From positions 7,363,020 through 7,427,019 of the forward strand of contig AP017605.1 of the NCBI GenBank assembly GCA_002356515.1: a stretch of DNA of 64,000 nt, given 5' to 3'. The notes beneath the pieces were generated by a model. It was not told where the DNA came from. It was given only the letters and a program-made list of their open reading frames with translations, and searched no databases. The stretch is from Mesorhizobium loti. GTDB taxonomy: Bacteria > Pseudomonadota > Alphaproteobacteria > Rhizobiales > Rhizobiaceae. This document shows, one piece after another, positions 36,675-45,709 of the stretch. Both the position numbers and the translations under genes were made by a program. The number at the start of each line of letters is the position of its first letter. Within the stretch, counting starts at the first letter, position 1.

Positions 36675-37652
36675 TCACGTGCTGCCTGGGTCGAGCCTGT
36701 CGCCCCAGTCCAGCCGCCGGGCCAGCTTGAAGTCCGCGCCGTCACGCTTGGTGAAGAGTTGCTCCGTGGCCGTGCCGTCCTCCTGGCAAAGCTTGAGCAG
36801 AACCTTGCCGGAACCGGATTTCGGCGGTGCGATGACCCGCGCGGCGTGCGAAGCGGCCGGCCGGCGCGACGCGGCGACATAGATGAATTTCTCGTCTTCC
36901 CAAGGCACTTCCGCGTCCTTGGCCAGCCGGTGCAGGCGCGAGCGGGCGACGCGGCGGGAGAAGTGGCACCAGTCGGGCGGGGTGAGCGGGCAAGGCGCTG
37001 CGTGCGGGCAGGGCGCCGGCAGATGCGCACCGGCCTCGACGAGTTGCCGGCGCACCGCCAAAATGCGCTGCCAGCCCGCTGGCGTGCCCGGCTCGACGAT
37101 CAGCAACGTGTCTGTCGTCAGCTGCCATAGCCGGTCGACCATCTTGGGCAGCGATGCGGGCACGATCTCGTCCAGCACATAGGCGCAGGTGACGAGGTCC
37201 GCCGGCTGAACATCGGCAAGATCGATAGTGACGTCGCCGGCCTGCCAGACGGTTCGGGCCGTGATGGCATCGGCGGCAAGCGTCTCGCCGACCTTGCGTA
37301 CCGCGGCACTTGCTTCCAGCAAAACGGCCTGTTCGAGATCGGGCCAGAGCGCGCTGGTGGCCCAAAGCACCGTGCCAGGACCGGCGCCGACATCGAGCAG
37401 GGTTTTCGGCGTGAAATCCGGCCGCGCCTCGTTGAGCGCATCGAGGCTGGCGCGGACCGCGGCATAGGTCGCCGGCAGCCGCGTCGCCAGATAGGCCCTG
37501 ACCGCCATGTCCTGCGCCATGTGCAGGCGGCCGTCGCGCAGTTCGGCGCGGTAGCGGTCCGACAGTGTTTTCGCCGCTTGCTTCAGCTCGAGCAGCGGGA
37601 CTTTTTCCAGGATGCGATCGACAGCTTGTCGAAGAGGGGCTGGCAGCTCCAC
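36675..37652 (-). CDS. Rsm22-type small-ribosomal-subunit methyltransferase-like protein
   Basis: 325 residues. Helical N-terminus, SAM-binding Rossmann part (LLDVGAGPGTVLWA), then the Rsm22 cysteine motif CPHAAPCPLTPPDWCHFSRRVARSRLHR, in which four Cys/His probably bind iron-sulfur or zinc. The mitochondrial relative METTL17/Rsm22 assists ribosome small-subunit assembly; bacterial function is not established. The stop is 1 base from the ynfA start on the same strand in reverse order, suggesting co-transcription. Confidence 0.88.
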   Translation of the reverse strand: MELPAPLRQAVDRILEKVPLLELKQAAKTLSDRYRAELRDGRLHMAQDMAVRAYLATRLPATYAAVRASLDALNEARPDFTPKTLLDVGAGPGTVLWATSALWPDLEQAVLLEASAAVRKVGETLAADAITARTVWQAGDVTIDLADVQPADLVTCAYVLDEIVPASLPKMVDRLWQLTTDTLLIVEPGTPAGWQRILAVRRQLVEAGAHLPAPCPHAAPCPLTPPDWCHFSRRVARSRLHRLAKDAEVPWEDEKFIYVAASRRPAASHAARVIAPPKSGSGKVLLKLCQEDGTATEQLFTKRDGADFKLARRLDWGDRLDPGST

Positions 37653-37653
37653 G

Positions 37654-37977
37654 CTATGCTCCTCGCGGTGCGAGCAGGATGACCGAAGCGCCGGCTATGC
37701 AGAGCGCAGCACCGGCAAAATCCCAGCGGTCGGGCCGCACGCCTTCCACCAGCCACAGCCAGGCCAGCGACGCGACGATGTAGAGGCCGCCATAAGCGGC
37801 ATAGGCGCGGCCCGCCGCATTGGTGTCAACCAGCGCCAGAAGCCAGGCGAACAAAAGCAGCGAGACGAAGCCTGGCGCCAGCCACAAGGGCGATCTTTCC
37901 AGCCGCCACCAGGCCCATACCGAAAAACAGCCGGCGATCTCGGCGAGCGCCGCGGCGGCATAGAGGAGATAGGTCAT
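37654..37977 (-). CDS. ynfA: YnfA family (UPF0060) membrane protein
   Basis: 107 residues, four membrane helices, SMR-like. The sequence [24 protein letters not shown] and [20 protein letters not shown] is characteristic of the family. YnfA has been linked to small multidrug or toxic compound export in enterobacteria. The ATG overlaps the 3' side of the cfa terminator. Confidence 0.93.
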   Translation of the reverse strand: MTYLLYAAAALAEIAGCFSVWAWWRLERSPLWLAPGFVSLLLFAWLLALVDTNAAGRAYAAYGGLYIVASLAWLWLVEGVRPDRWDFAGAALCIAGASVILLAPRGA

Positions 37978-38012
37978 GAAAAAGGCCTCGCGACGATCAC
38001 GAGGCCTTTTTC
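37978..38012 (-). terminator. Rho-independent terminator after cfa
   Basis: 13-bp perfect stem GAAAAAGGCCTCG / CGAGGCCTTTTTC with a 9-base loop; on the minus strand the stem closes with TTTTTC. It lies 57 bases after the cfa stop and ends immediately before the ynfA ATG, so it also separates ynfA from read-through. Confidence 0.9.
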
Positions 38013-38068
38013 AGGGCAGGGGCCGGGAATGGCAAGCGCCAATGGTGAAACCCTGCGAACGCTCGGCT

Positions 38069-39361
38069 CTATTCCGCCACCTTGCGGCGGCGGGCTGGCT
38101 TGGCGGGCTTCTCGACGGGAGCCGCTTCGCGGCGGCCCATGTCGCGCATCTCCAGCGCCTTTTCGCATTTGGCCATATAGTCGCGGGTCATCGGCAGCGT
38201 GTCGTTCTTCTTGGCGATCTGGAACTGGAAGATGACCAGATCCTGCCAGCGGAAAGCGGCTTCCGAAGCGGCCAGATAGAATTCCCACATGCGGCAGAAG
38301 CGTTCGTCGTAGATGGCCTTGGCCTTGTCGCGGTTGGCGGCGAAGCGCTGGCCCCAGTGCTTCAGCGTGTCGGCATAGTGGAGCCGCAGGATCTCGACGT
38401 CGGTGACCACGAGGCCGGACTTCTCGATCGCCGGCAGCACCTCCGACATTGCCGGGATGTAGCCGCCCGGGAAAATGTACTTGCGGATGAAGGCGCTGGT
38501 CGCCCACGGCACGCCAGAGCGGCCGATCGTGTGCAGCAGCATGACGCCATCGGGCTTCAGCAATGTCGCCGCCTTGTCGAAGAAGGTGCGGAAGTGGTTC
38601 ACGCCGACATGTTCGAACATACCGACCGAAACGATGCGGTCGAAGCGTTCGTTGAGTTCCCGATAATCCTTCAGCTCGAAATGGACATGGTTTTCCAGGC
38701 CTTGCGCATGCGCCCGGTCGGTGGCGACGCCATGCTGTTCGGTGGACAGCGTCACGCCCTGCACATCGACGTCGAACGCCTTGGCCAAATAGAGGCCGAG
38801 CCCGCCCCAGCCAGAGCCGATGTCGAGCACGGTCTGGCCGGCCTTCAGCCTGAGCTTGGCGGCGATATGGCGTTTCTTGGCGGCCTGTGCCTCGTCCAGC
38901 GTCATGTCCGGCTGCTCGAAATAGGCGCAGGAATACTGCATGTCCTCATCGAGGAAGAGCCGGTAGAGATCACCAGACAGATCGTAGTGGCGCTGCACGT
39001 TGCGGCGCGAGCGCGAGGTTGTGTTGATTTGCTGAAGGCGGCGGAAGGCGTGGCGCAGGCCTTCGATGGCTTTCGACCAGGTCGCATCGATGCCGCCGCT
39101 GCCCATGTTCTGGAAGGCGATGCGCATCAGTCCGAGCACGCCGCCTTCGAGAATGTCGAGTTCGCCGTCCATGTAGGATTCTGGCACCGCCAGCATCGGA
39201 TCGAAGGTGATGGCGCGTTCGGCATGTCGGGTCTTGATGTGCATGTGCACTGGCTCACCGCTGCCGTCGCCGAAGACGAATGTCGTGCCTTTTGGCCCGG
39301 TTACCTTGAGATTGCCCGTGCGCACCAGGCGGTCGAGAACGCGCTTCAGCAGAATGTTCAT
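38069..39361 (-). CDS. cfa: Cyclopropane-fatty-acyl-phospholipid synthase
   Basis: 430 residues from ATG 39361 (MNILLKRVLDRLV); the frame extends 81 bases further but overlaps the rplI terminator region. N-terminal lipid-binding domain, then SAM domain: VLDIGSGWGGLGLYLAKAF, VSVGMFEHVG and the EDMQYSCAYF segment that carries the bicarbonate-site residues. Makes cyclopropane rings in unsaturated phospholipid chains, often in stationary phase. C-terminal tail is basic and Ala/Lys-rich. Confidence 0.95.
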   Translation of the reverse strand: MNILLKRVLDRLVRTGNLKVTGPKGTTFVFGDGSGEPVHMHIKTRHAERAITFDPMLAVPESYMDGELDILEGGVLGLMRIAFQNMGSGGIDATWSKAIEGLRHAFRRLQQINTTSRSRRNVQRHYDLSGDLYRLFLDEDMQYSCAYFEQPDMTLDEAQAAKKRHIAAKLRLKAGQTVLDIGSGWGGLGLYLAKAFDVDVQGVTLSTEQHGVATDRAHAQGLENHVHFELKDYRELNERFDRIVSVGMFEHVGVNHFRTFFDKAATLLKPDGVMLLHTIGRSGVPWATSAFIRKYIFPGGYIPAMSEVLPAIEKSGLVVTDVEILRLHYADTLKHWGQRFAANRDKAKAIYDERFCRMWEFYLAASEAAFRWQDLVIFQFQIAKKNDTLPMTRDYMAKCEKALEMRDMGRREAAPVEKPAKPARRRKVAE

Positions 39362-39442
39362 AACCAAATGTCCCCTCACGGTCAGACTGGCTGCCTTAAT
39401 TCTGCAACAATATATGGGGGTTCGAAAAGTTCCTTTTGGCAC

Positions 39443-39472
39443 AAAAATGCCCGGGCGAGAGGCCCGGGCATT
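39443..39472 (-). terminator. Rho-independent terminator after rplI
   Basis: 11-bp perfect stem AATGCCCGGGC / GCCCGGGCATT (39446-39472) with loop GAGAG; on the minus strand it is followed by a T-run (TTTTTG). It ends transcripts of the rpsF-rpsR-rplI operon. Confidence 0.9.
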
Positions 39473-39537
39473 GGTCCAGAACGGCTGGATTACGACAAAG
39501 TGATCGGAGCGCCGCTCCCTCGCTTGTTCTTATGCGA

Positions 39538-40122
39538 TCAGGCGTTGTCTTCGCCGCCGTCGAACTCGGCGTTCGGATCGAAGAAGTTTTCCGGCCGCGC
39601 ATTGTCGTTGATGTCGTCGCCATAGATGGCTTCGGCGGTGGTCAGCGTCTCGCCCTTGGCCTGGCGCTCGGCTTCGTCGGCCGTGCGGGCGATGTTGAGC
39701 GTGACGGTGACTTCGACTTCCGGATGCAGCGCGATCGCCACATTGGTGAGACCGATGGTCTTGATCGGCTGGTTGAGCAGGATCTGGTTGCGGTTGACCG
39801 AAAAACCTTCCGCGGTCAGCAATTCGGCGATGTCGCGCGTCGACACCGAGCCGTAGAGCTGGCCGGTTTCACCGGCGGAGCGCACCGCGATGAAGCTCTT
39901 GCCGTCGAGCTTTTCGGCGACCTGGCTGGCTTCCGACTTGCGCTCGAGATTGCGGGCTTCGAGCTGGGCGCGCTGGCCTTCGAACTTCTTCTTGTTGGCT
40001 TCGTTGGCGCGCAGTGCCTTGCCCTGCGGCAGCAGGAAATTGCGGGCAAAGCCGTCCTTGACCTTGACGGTATCGCCCATCTGGCCGAGGCGGGAAACGC
40101 GTTCGAGAAGAATGACTTCCAT
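39538..40122 (-). CDS. rplI: 50S ribosomal protein L9
   Basis: 194 residues from ATG 40122 ([32 protein letters not shown]), well conserved. Compared with E. coli L9 (149) it has an extra acidic C-terminal tail ([17 protein letters not shown]), which is common in rhizobia. Third gene of the rpsF operon; the 217-base gap from rpsR holds a hairpin. The longer frame to 40155 is a non-conserved extension. Confidence 0.97.
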   Translation of the reverse strand: MEVILLERVSRLGQMGDTVKVKDGFARNFLLPQGKALRANEANKKKFEGQRAQLEARNLERKSEASQVAEKLDGKSFIAVRSAGETGQLYGSVSTRDIAELLTAEGFSVNRNQILLNQPIKTIGLTNVAIALHPEVEVTVTLNIARTADEAERQAKGETLTTAEAIYGDDINDNARPENFFDPNAEFDGGEDNA

Positions 40123-40308
40123 GGTTTTGTTCCTTTTGGTTGGGCGTCCGTCCATGAAGGCCGGCGCCGAATTCTCTGGAACAGGTCAGGAAGCAAAAGG
40201 GGCGTTGCCGCCGGTGTCGCTGTCCTGCCTGTCGCGGCAGTTAGAGGTTTTGACCTCAACTCGGGATTTGATGGCTTAACCGGTCACGCCCGTCATGGCC
40301 GGTGAAAG

Positions 40309-40332
40309 GAACGGGCGGCGAACCGCCCGTTC
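40309..40332 (-). terminator. Hairpin between rpsR and rplI
   Basis: 10-bp perfect stem GAACGGGCGG / CCGCCCGTTC with tetraloop CGAA, 8 bases after the rpsR stop. The following minus-strand bases have no long U-run, so it may be an attenuating or mRNA-stabilising hairpin rather than a full terminator. Confidence 0.6.
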
Positions 40333-40339
40333 GAGAGAA

Positions 40340-40588
40340 TTAGCGGACCACGTAGGGCAGCAGGCCGAGGAAGCGGGCGCGCTTGATCGCCTTGGCGAGT
40401 TCACGCTGCTTCTTCTGGCTGACGGCGGTGATGCGCGACGGCACGATCTTGCCGCGCTCGGAAATGTAGCGCTGCAGCAGACGCACGTCCTTGTAGTCGA
40501 TCTTGGGTGCGTTGGCGCCGGAGAACGGGCAGGTCTTGCGGCGACGATGGAACGGGCGCCGGGTCGGGATCTGGTTGATGTCGACCAT
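40340..40588 (-). CDS. rpsR: 30S ribosomal protein S18
   Basis: 82 residues. Conserved [63 protein letters not shown]. It binds S6 in the platform of the small subunit. The ATG overlaps the rpsF stop (TAATG), coupling translation of the two partners. Confidence 0.97.
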   Translation of the reverse strand: MVDINQIPTRRPFHRRRKTCPFSGANAPKIDYKDVRLLQRYISERGKIVPSRITAVSQKKQRELAKAIKRARFLGLLPYVVR

Positions 40589-41088
40589 TATTCTGCACCC
40601 CCTTCAAAGCCTTCGCGCGGACGGCGCGGACCACGATCGCCACCGGCGTCGCCGAACGAACGCGGCGGACGATCGCCACGGTCGCCGCGATCACGGTCGC
40701 CGAACGAACGCGGGCCACGATCGCCACGGTCGCGGTCACCGAAGCTGCCGCGCTCGGAGCGCTCTTCGCGCTTCTGCATCATGGCCGACGGACCTTCCTC
40801 ATGCGCCTCGACCTTGATGGTCAGGAAACGCAGGACGTCCTCGGACAGACCCATCTGGCGCTCCATCTCGTTGAGCGCTGCCGGCGGGCAGTTGAGGTCC
40901 ATGAGCGTGTAGTATGCCTTCCGGTTCTTGTTGACCCGGTAGGTGAGGGACTTCAGTCCCCAGTTCTCGACCCGGCCGACGGACCCGCCATTCGCTGAGA
41001 TGACGCCCTTGTACTGTTCGACAAGCGCATCGACCTGCTGCTGCGAGAGGTCCTGCCGGGCAAGAAACACATGTTCGTAAAGAGCCAT
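40588..41088 (-). CDS. rpsF: 30S ribosomal protein S6 with Arg/Gly/Asp-rich tail
   Basis: 166 residues from ATG 41088 ([15 protein letters not shown]). The S6 core ends near residue 100; the rest is a low-complexity tail with imperfect repeats of [13 protein letters not shown], ending in acidic EGFEGGAE. Such tails are frequent in rhizobial S6 and vary in length. In other bacteria the S6-S18 complex can bind its own leader. A promoter and a leader of about 220 bases lie upstream. Confidence 0.96.
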   Translation of the reverse strand: MALYEHVFLARQDLSQQQVDALVEQYKGVISANGGSVGRVENWGLKSLTYRVNKNRKAYYTLMDLNCPPAALNEMERQMGLSEDVLRFLTIKVEAHEEGPSAMMQKREERSERGSFGDRDRGDRGPRSFGDRDRGDRGDRPPRSFGDAGGDRGPRRPREGFEGGAE

Positions 41089-41466
41089 TATGTCTTCGTG
41101 CCTTTCTTCGTTTCTCTCCCGGTTCCCGGCGGCAAAAGCCTCTGCAACTTCTCTGACCCGCTGGTCCCGGTTAAAGGGGCGGGGAAGAAAGGAGCATGAC
41201 GAGACGGTCGAGAGCGGAGACACGGGAGGCGGAAGCACTTCCGGCTTCACACGAAGGCTTTTGATAAAACCTCCGGCCCTCCGTTCAGCCCCCAGCTGGG
41301 ACCGGCAGATTGCGGGCGTCTATACAGCAATCCATAGGGAAGGCAAGAGCGGCCGGGCTATGGCACGTTTCCACGGTGTCGCAGCAGTGGAAAAAACGCC
41401 AACGTCCGCCAACGGTCGACCGCTTCCTGCAGGTCGCGCCGGACGCTGGTATAGCACGCAGAACGT
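41089..41466 (-). promoter_or_regulatory. rpsF: rpsF promoter and long leader (378-base gap)
   Basis: No gene that I believe in. On the minus strand TTGCCT (41346-41341) and TATAGA (41324-41319) are 16 bases apart, a good housekeeping promoter, predicting a start of transcription near 41312 and an untranslated leader of about 220 bases. I could not identify the S6:S18-binding structure with confidence. No terminator is visible for the upstream minus-strand gene ending at 41467. Confidence 0.5.
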
Positions 41467-43143
41467 TCAGTCGAGGTTTGCCCCGCGCTGACCACCAGCC
41501 TTCTCTTCGCGTCGTGCCTGTCGTTCGGCGGCGATTGCGCAGACCCTCGACGGGGACTGGGGTGAGATGTCGGCCCATTCAGCTTGCAGCCTGGCGAGAT
41601 CGCTGGGCTTGTCCTGAGTCAACAACGGCGGTGAAATCCCTATCCGAAGCATGGCAACGAACATGGCTACGCGGGTATTCCAGCCGATTCCGTCACGCGA
41701 TCCGTTCCACATTGAAATGAGCACTGGTTCGGCAACGGAGCGACCAGCCGAACCGACGCGGCAAAGCCCCTCGATTCCGGCCTGGTCAACTGACGGGGCC
41801 AACGCTCGAGCATTGACAAGATAGGGTAGCGCTTCAGTGCCGAGGTCGCCCAGTCGCCTGAGCAGGGCCCCTGCCTCCCACAGCCAATGTTTGTCATCAG
41901 CCCTCGAGTAGAGGGCAAGGAGGCGAGGGCCAAATCCGACGAACCTCTCGTGAGGCATGGCGGCAAGCAGCCGGGCAAGTATCAGGCCGCTTTCACGCGC
42001 CCGGTACTGGTCCTTGCCGATGAACGCCGCCGCACGTTCCAGCCCGGCCATGATTGCATCGGCGCGAGTGGCCAAGGCCCCAGGATGGGTGGTCACCGCG
42101 TCAACCTGCCAATCGAGGCCCTTGGCAACGGGATTATCGATCATGGCATCGATGTTCGCCAGTTGGCGTGTCAGCGTCTCGTCCTCGACCGTCGCCATCT
42201 TCGCCAGCACGACCGCAGGGTCGCCGCCTTTGCGCTCTTCAATAGTGACAGGCTTCAAGCCCAAAGCCCGGGCAAGCACCATTGTATCCCGGCGGTATCG
42301 CGTATTGCCCGAAACGAGGGGCGTAAGGTCCTGGCGCCAGAACCGGGCCGCACAATCCCACCTTGCACCTGAAAAGTTCACCCCGCAGCCTATTATCGGC
42401 AGGGGTATCCAGCTCAGAGGCGCCGCCACTCCTCCAAGAAGCTGGAAACGCTGTCCATCCGGCATCCGGATGGTCGTCGTGACACGGGTTGCTGGCAATC
42501 TTGATAGAGAAACCTTCTCCTCCCGCCGCGTCACTTCGACCTGAGGAAGCTCCGGCCGTTCGGGCATTGACAGCGCGCAGAAGCGGTTCTCCATTCGCTG
42601 CTCGCCGACAGTGTCTCCATCGTGAAATCCGAACGCATGCACGAAGCCGGCGCGCAGCGCGGGTGTTTCTCTGACCTTGGTGCAGACGGCGGCCTCCGCT
42701 ATCCGATCGGACAGATATCCTTCAGGAAAGTTGGAGTTGGCGGAAAATGCCATGGGCAGGGCATAGTTTTGCGTGAGCCAGCCACCAGAATCTCCATCAT
42801 TGGTGAAAACCAGCGACTGGCGGTTGGCATCGAATGGAATAGCAGCGCGCGCGTTGGCGGCATCATACGCGGCCGAAAGCGAATGCAGCACCATGTGATC
42901 ATGGGCGGCCGATGCAAAATAGCCGCCGTAGAATGCCAGCGGCAACAGCAACCACCCCCGCGGCACTCTGCCGAACGCGACCTCGGCTGCAATCCCGATC
43001 ATTCCAGCGTTGACCAGGAATACCGACCAGAACATCGCCAGTGCGAACATGAGGAAGATGCCGGTGGCCGGAATAGCCTGAAGTACGAAAACGGCCAGGG
43101 TCACGGCAAAGAAGACGAGCGAGACTGGGAAGTACGAACGCAT
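41467..43143 (-). CDS. Hypothetical membrane protein
   Basis: 558 residues. Three hydrophobic helices in the first 95 residues (VSLVFFAVTLAVFVLQAI, IFLMFALAMFWSVFLVNAGMIGI, GWLLLPLAFYGGYFASAA). The remaining 460 residues form a soluble part, with strand-rich sequence to about 270, then a mainly helical region that looks repeat-like (LLALYSRADDKHWLWEAGALLRRLGDLG). Cysteines near 150-190 and 245-265 might pair in the periplasm. I do not recognise the family. Codon use is less GC-biased than in neighbours, suggesting acquisition; no partner gene is adjacent. Confidence 0.8.
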   Translation of the reverse strand: MRSYFPVSLVFFAVTLAVFVLQAIPATGIFLMFALAMFWSVFLVNAGMIGIAAEVAFGRVPRGWLLLPLAFYGGYFASAAHDHMVLHSLSAAYDAANARAAIPFDANRQSLVFTNDGDSGGWLTQNYALPMAFSANSNFPEGYLSDRIAEAAVCTKVRETPALRAGFVHAFGFHDGDTVGEQRMENRFCALSMPERPELPQVEVTRREEKVSLSRLPATRVTTTIRMPDGQRFQLLGGVAAPLSWIPLPIIGCGVNFSGARWDCAARFWRQDLTPLVSGNTRYRRDTMVLARALGLKPVTIEERKGGDPAVVLAKMATVEDETLTRQLANIDAMIDNPVAKGLDWQVDAVTTHPGALATRADAIMAGLERAAAFIGKDQYRARESGLILARLLAAMPHERFVGFGPRLLALYSRADDKHWLWEAGALLRRLGDLGTEALPYLVNARALAPSVDQAGIEGLCRVGSAGRSVAEPVLISMWNGSRDGIGWNTRVAMFVAMLRIGISPPLLTQDKPSDLARLQAEWADISPQSPSRVCAIAAERQARREEKAGGQRGANLD

Positions 43144-43200
43144 AAGTTGTAGTTACTATCTGTATCTGAACAATTCGTACAACCAGGCGACTGGGGGTAG

Positions 43201-43467
43201 ATGTCCTCGCCCTGCCTCATTGGTGCTCAGTCGGAAATCGTGACAGGCGCCGGGTTGGCTGACACGGGGGAACCGGCGGACACGAAACTTCAGGGCTCGT
43301 GGGAAGGGGAACGGAAGGTCCGCGACGGGTCAACCGATGACCTTCAAGCGCGACTTGACGCCTGGTATCAGGTTCGAGGACGATTTTTTGCAAGCCTGCT
43401 GCTCGCGTTCGCCGATTTCGTGGTCGAAAAGCGCGAGGCATCGAAGAATGCCGGCGGCGCGAAATGA
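43201..43467 (+). CDS. Possible small protein, uncertain
   Basis: 88 residues, in the 359-base space between two minus-strand genes. The second half (RLDAWYQVRGRFFASLLLAFADFVVEKREASKNAGG) looks like a hydrophobic helix flanked by charges, which is protein-like, but the first half is featureless. A G-rich run (GGGGGTAG) directly precedes the ATG. The codon bias is weak and I know no relatives. Apart from this frame the gap shows only a widely spaced GTTGTA/TACAAC repeat near 43146-43184. Confidence 0.3.
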   Translation: MSSPCLIGAQSEIVTGAGLADTGEPADTKLQGSWEGERKVRDGSTDDLQARLDAWYQVRGRFFASLLLAFADFVVEKREASKNAGGAK

Positions 43468-43502
43468 CCGCAATGGCGGTGTGATCGCGACGCGCGGCCG
43501 GC

Positions 43503-45431
43503 TCAACTCGTATGGGCGACAACCTTGTCGACCGTCTCGGGGAAGAAGTCGGGCGCGGCTTGGCGTTTGCCGAACATCATGTCGTACTGGATGAGCCGGA
43601 AATCGCGGATCGCCGGGTCGATCTCCTTCTGACGTGACCAGTCGGGCGTGGCCTCGCCGGCCGGCGTCAGCAGCAGGTTGCGGTCGACGACGCGGTAGTG
43701 TTGACGCATCTCACCCAGAAAACCCGTGTAATAGGGATGGGTAATCCCCGCGGTGGTGAGGATATGATAGGGCAGGAAGGCCGGGCTCACCGCGCCAAGG
43801 TTCTCGACCGAACCGGAGCGGTTCGACCAGATGATCAGTGGCGTCTGATGATGCTCCAATGCGTCTTGCGGTGTTGCTTCCTTACGTGGTGCGACATTGT
43901 CCTTCAGGAAGCCGGTTTCGACATAGACCGGCCCCAGCGGCGGCAGGTGGTCGCCGAAAAAGGCGATGACGGTGGGGCGGGAGCGCTTCTTGGCCCACTC
44001 GATCAGCCGTTCAAGGCCGCGGTCCGCGTCGGCCGAACCCTCCGCATAGCTCAGCAGCGAATCGCGCGCCCACTGGCTGATCGGCGCCTGCACCGCGTGG
44101 GTCGGGTTGTAATAGCGGTTCGGTTCATAGGGGCCATGGTTCTGCAGGCTGACCGCGAAGAAGAACACCGGGTCGTCGCTGGCGTCGGCTTCACGGATGA
44201 TCTCGTCCGTCATCGCCGCGTCCGACGCCAGCGGTCCGCGCTTTTCCATCGGCGGCAGCGTCTCTTCCGACTTGAAATCGTTGAAACCGAAATCTGCATA
44301 GACCGCGCCGCGGTTCCAGAACCAGTTGGTGCCTGGATGGATGGCGCGCGCCTGATAACCCTCGCTCTTCAGGAAGGTCGCCATCGAAGGCGTCGGCGTA
44401 CGCACATATTGCTGGTAGGGAATGCTGCCGGCGGGCAGGAAGGCGTTGGAAAAACCAGTCAGCGCCTCGAATTCGATGTTTGCGGTCATGCCACCGAATT
44501 CAGGCGAGAACATCGAACCGGAACGCAACGCCCGCACGGTGGGAATGGGATCCGGCGTGATGGTGACGCCGGGCAGCTTGGTCGGATCCCAGAAGGACTC
44601 GCTCATGACGACGATGATGTCGGGCTTTTCTTCGGGCACCGAAGCGGCAATCTGCGGCCGGTCGATCGCCGCGATCGCCTTGTCGGAGTAGCCGGGCGGT
44701 GCCGAGACATGCGCCATCGGCACGTTGAGCGCGAAGGCGAGCGCAAAGCCGTTGGAGGCGTAGTTTTCCTTCTGGTCCCACATGATCGGGATGATCTGCA
44801 GCCGGTCCCTGGTCCAGGAGAAGGTGGCGTAGTCCATGATCGAGACGAAGAAGGCGAGCAGCGGCACCGCCAGCGTCAGACGGGCAAGGCGGCCCTTGTG
44901 GCTGAGTGCGGGAACCCTGCGGCGCCACAGCCGCCAGCCATAGACGAGCAGCGACAGGCCAGCGACGATGCCGATGACCATGGCGAGCGCGGTCATCGGC
45001 CGGTCACGCACCAGCAGCGGCAGCAGGGCGACGATCTGGCGGGAGTAGAGGAAATCCGTCGGGTAGAGCGGATCGCCGAGATAATGCGATTTCTGGTGGC
45101 CGACAAAAGCCAGTGACAAGGTCAAGGGTGCGACGATCATCAGGCTTTGATGGCTGCGTCCGAGCACGGCATCGAGACCGATGAGGATAAGCGCAAAGAC
45201 GACGATGGTCGTCCAGCCCGGCTTGAGCGGCTGCAGGAAGAAGGAAACGGTACCGGCAACGTCACCGCGCACGATCAATTCGATGGCAAACACCAGGATG
45301 GCCGAGATCGCCAGGCTGATCAGCCCATAGCGGACGACCGGCCATCTCCGGCCCGGCAGATAGCCGGTGGACGGATCGTCTTCCAGGAATTGCGGCGCAG
45401 CTTTGCTGGCGCGTTTCGAACTCTTTGCCAC
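43503..45431 (-). CDS. LtaS-like phosphoglycerol transferase (sulfatase/alkaline-phosphatase superfamily)
   Basis: 642 residues from a GTG at 45431 with GGGAAG upstream; an ATG at 45464 is in frame but has no site. Five N-terminal membrane helices (to about 230), then an extracytoplasmic sulfatase-fold domain: VVMSESFWDPTKLPG with first metal ligands, GGMTANIEFEALTG with the Thr nucleophile, and FFGDHLPPLGP. In Gram-negatives such enzymes transfer phosphoglycerol or phosphoethanolamine to periplasmic glucans (OpgB/CgmB type). In rhizobia cyclic beta-glucan modification is the likely role, by inference. Confidence 0.88.
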   Translation of the reverse strand: MAKSSKRASKAAPQFLEDDPSTGYLPGRRWPVVRYGLISLAISAILVFAIELIVRGDVAGTVSFFLQPLKPGWTTIVVFALILIGLDAVLGRSHQSLMIVAPLTLSLAFVGHQKSHYLGDPLYPTDFLYSRQIVALLPLLVRDRPMTALAMVIGIVAGLSLLVYGWRLWRRRVPALSHKGRLARLTLAVPLLAFFVSIMDYATFSWTRDRLQIIPIMWDQKENYASNGFALAFALNVPMAHVSAPPGYSDKAIAAIDRPQIAASVPEEKPDIIVVMSESFWDPTKLPGVTITPDPIPTVRALRSGSMFSPEFGGMTANIEFEALTGFSNAFLPAGSIPYQQYVRTPTPSMATFLKSEGYQARAIHPGTNWFWNRGAVYADFGFNDFKSEETLPPMEKRGPLASDAAMTDEIIREADASDDPVFFFAVSLQNHGPYEPNRYYNPTHAVQAPISQWARDSLLSYAEGSADADRGLERLIEWAKKRSRPTVIAFFGDHLPPLGPVYVETGFLKDNVAPRKEATPQDALEHHQTPLIIWSNRSGSVENLGAVSPAFLPYHILTTAGITHPYYTGFLGEMRQHYRVVDRNLLLTPAGEATPDWSRQKEIDPAIRDFRLIQYDMMFGKRQAAPDFFPETVDKVVAHTS

Positions 45432-45709
45432 TTTAACTTCCCACCCGGCGACAACCCAAGTCATGCGATTGTCATATAATTGTCACGCAAAGCTAGCGCC
45501 TGTGGCGGAAATAAGAAGAGCCAGCAAACGATTCGTGAGCGGTTTTCATCAGGAGTGATCGCCAAAAAGCCTTTTGGAACAGGCACTCGGCGCACGGTTC
45601 GAAGCTGGCACCGGGGTGAACCGGGCTTGACTTGGCGGCCTGCCTTGCGCCACAGGCAGGGAAAATTCGTGTTATCAGGCAAGTAAAACCAGTCTTCGGG
45701 AGCCCTCGC

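Noticed and set aside
41089..41320. S6:S18 leader motif (ribosomal protein leader)
   Set aside because: A leader exists, but I could not place the CCG-containing bulged hairpin without forcing it.
43217..43522. Minus-strand 101-residue frame in the 43144-43502 gap
   Set aside because: Arg/Pro-rich with no ribosome site; it overlaps the end of the LtaS-like gene.
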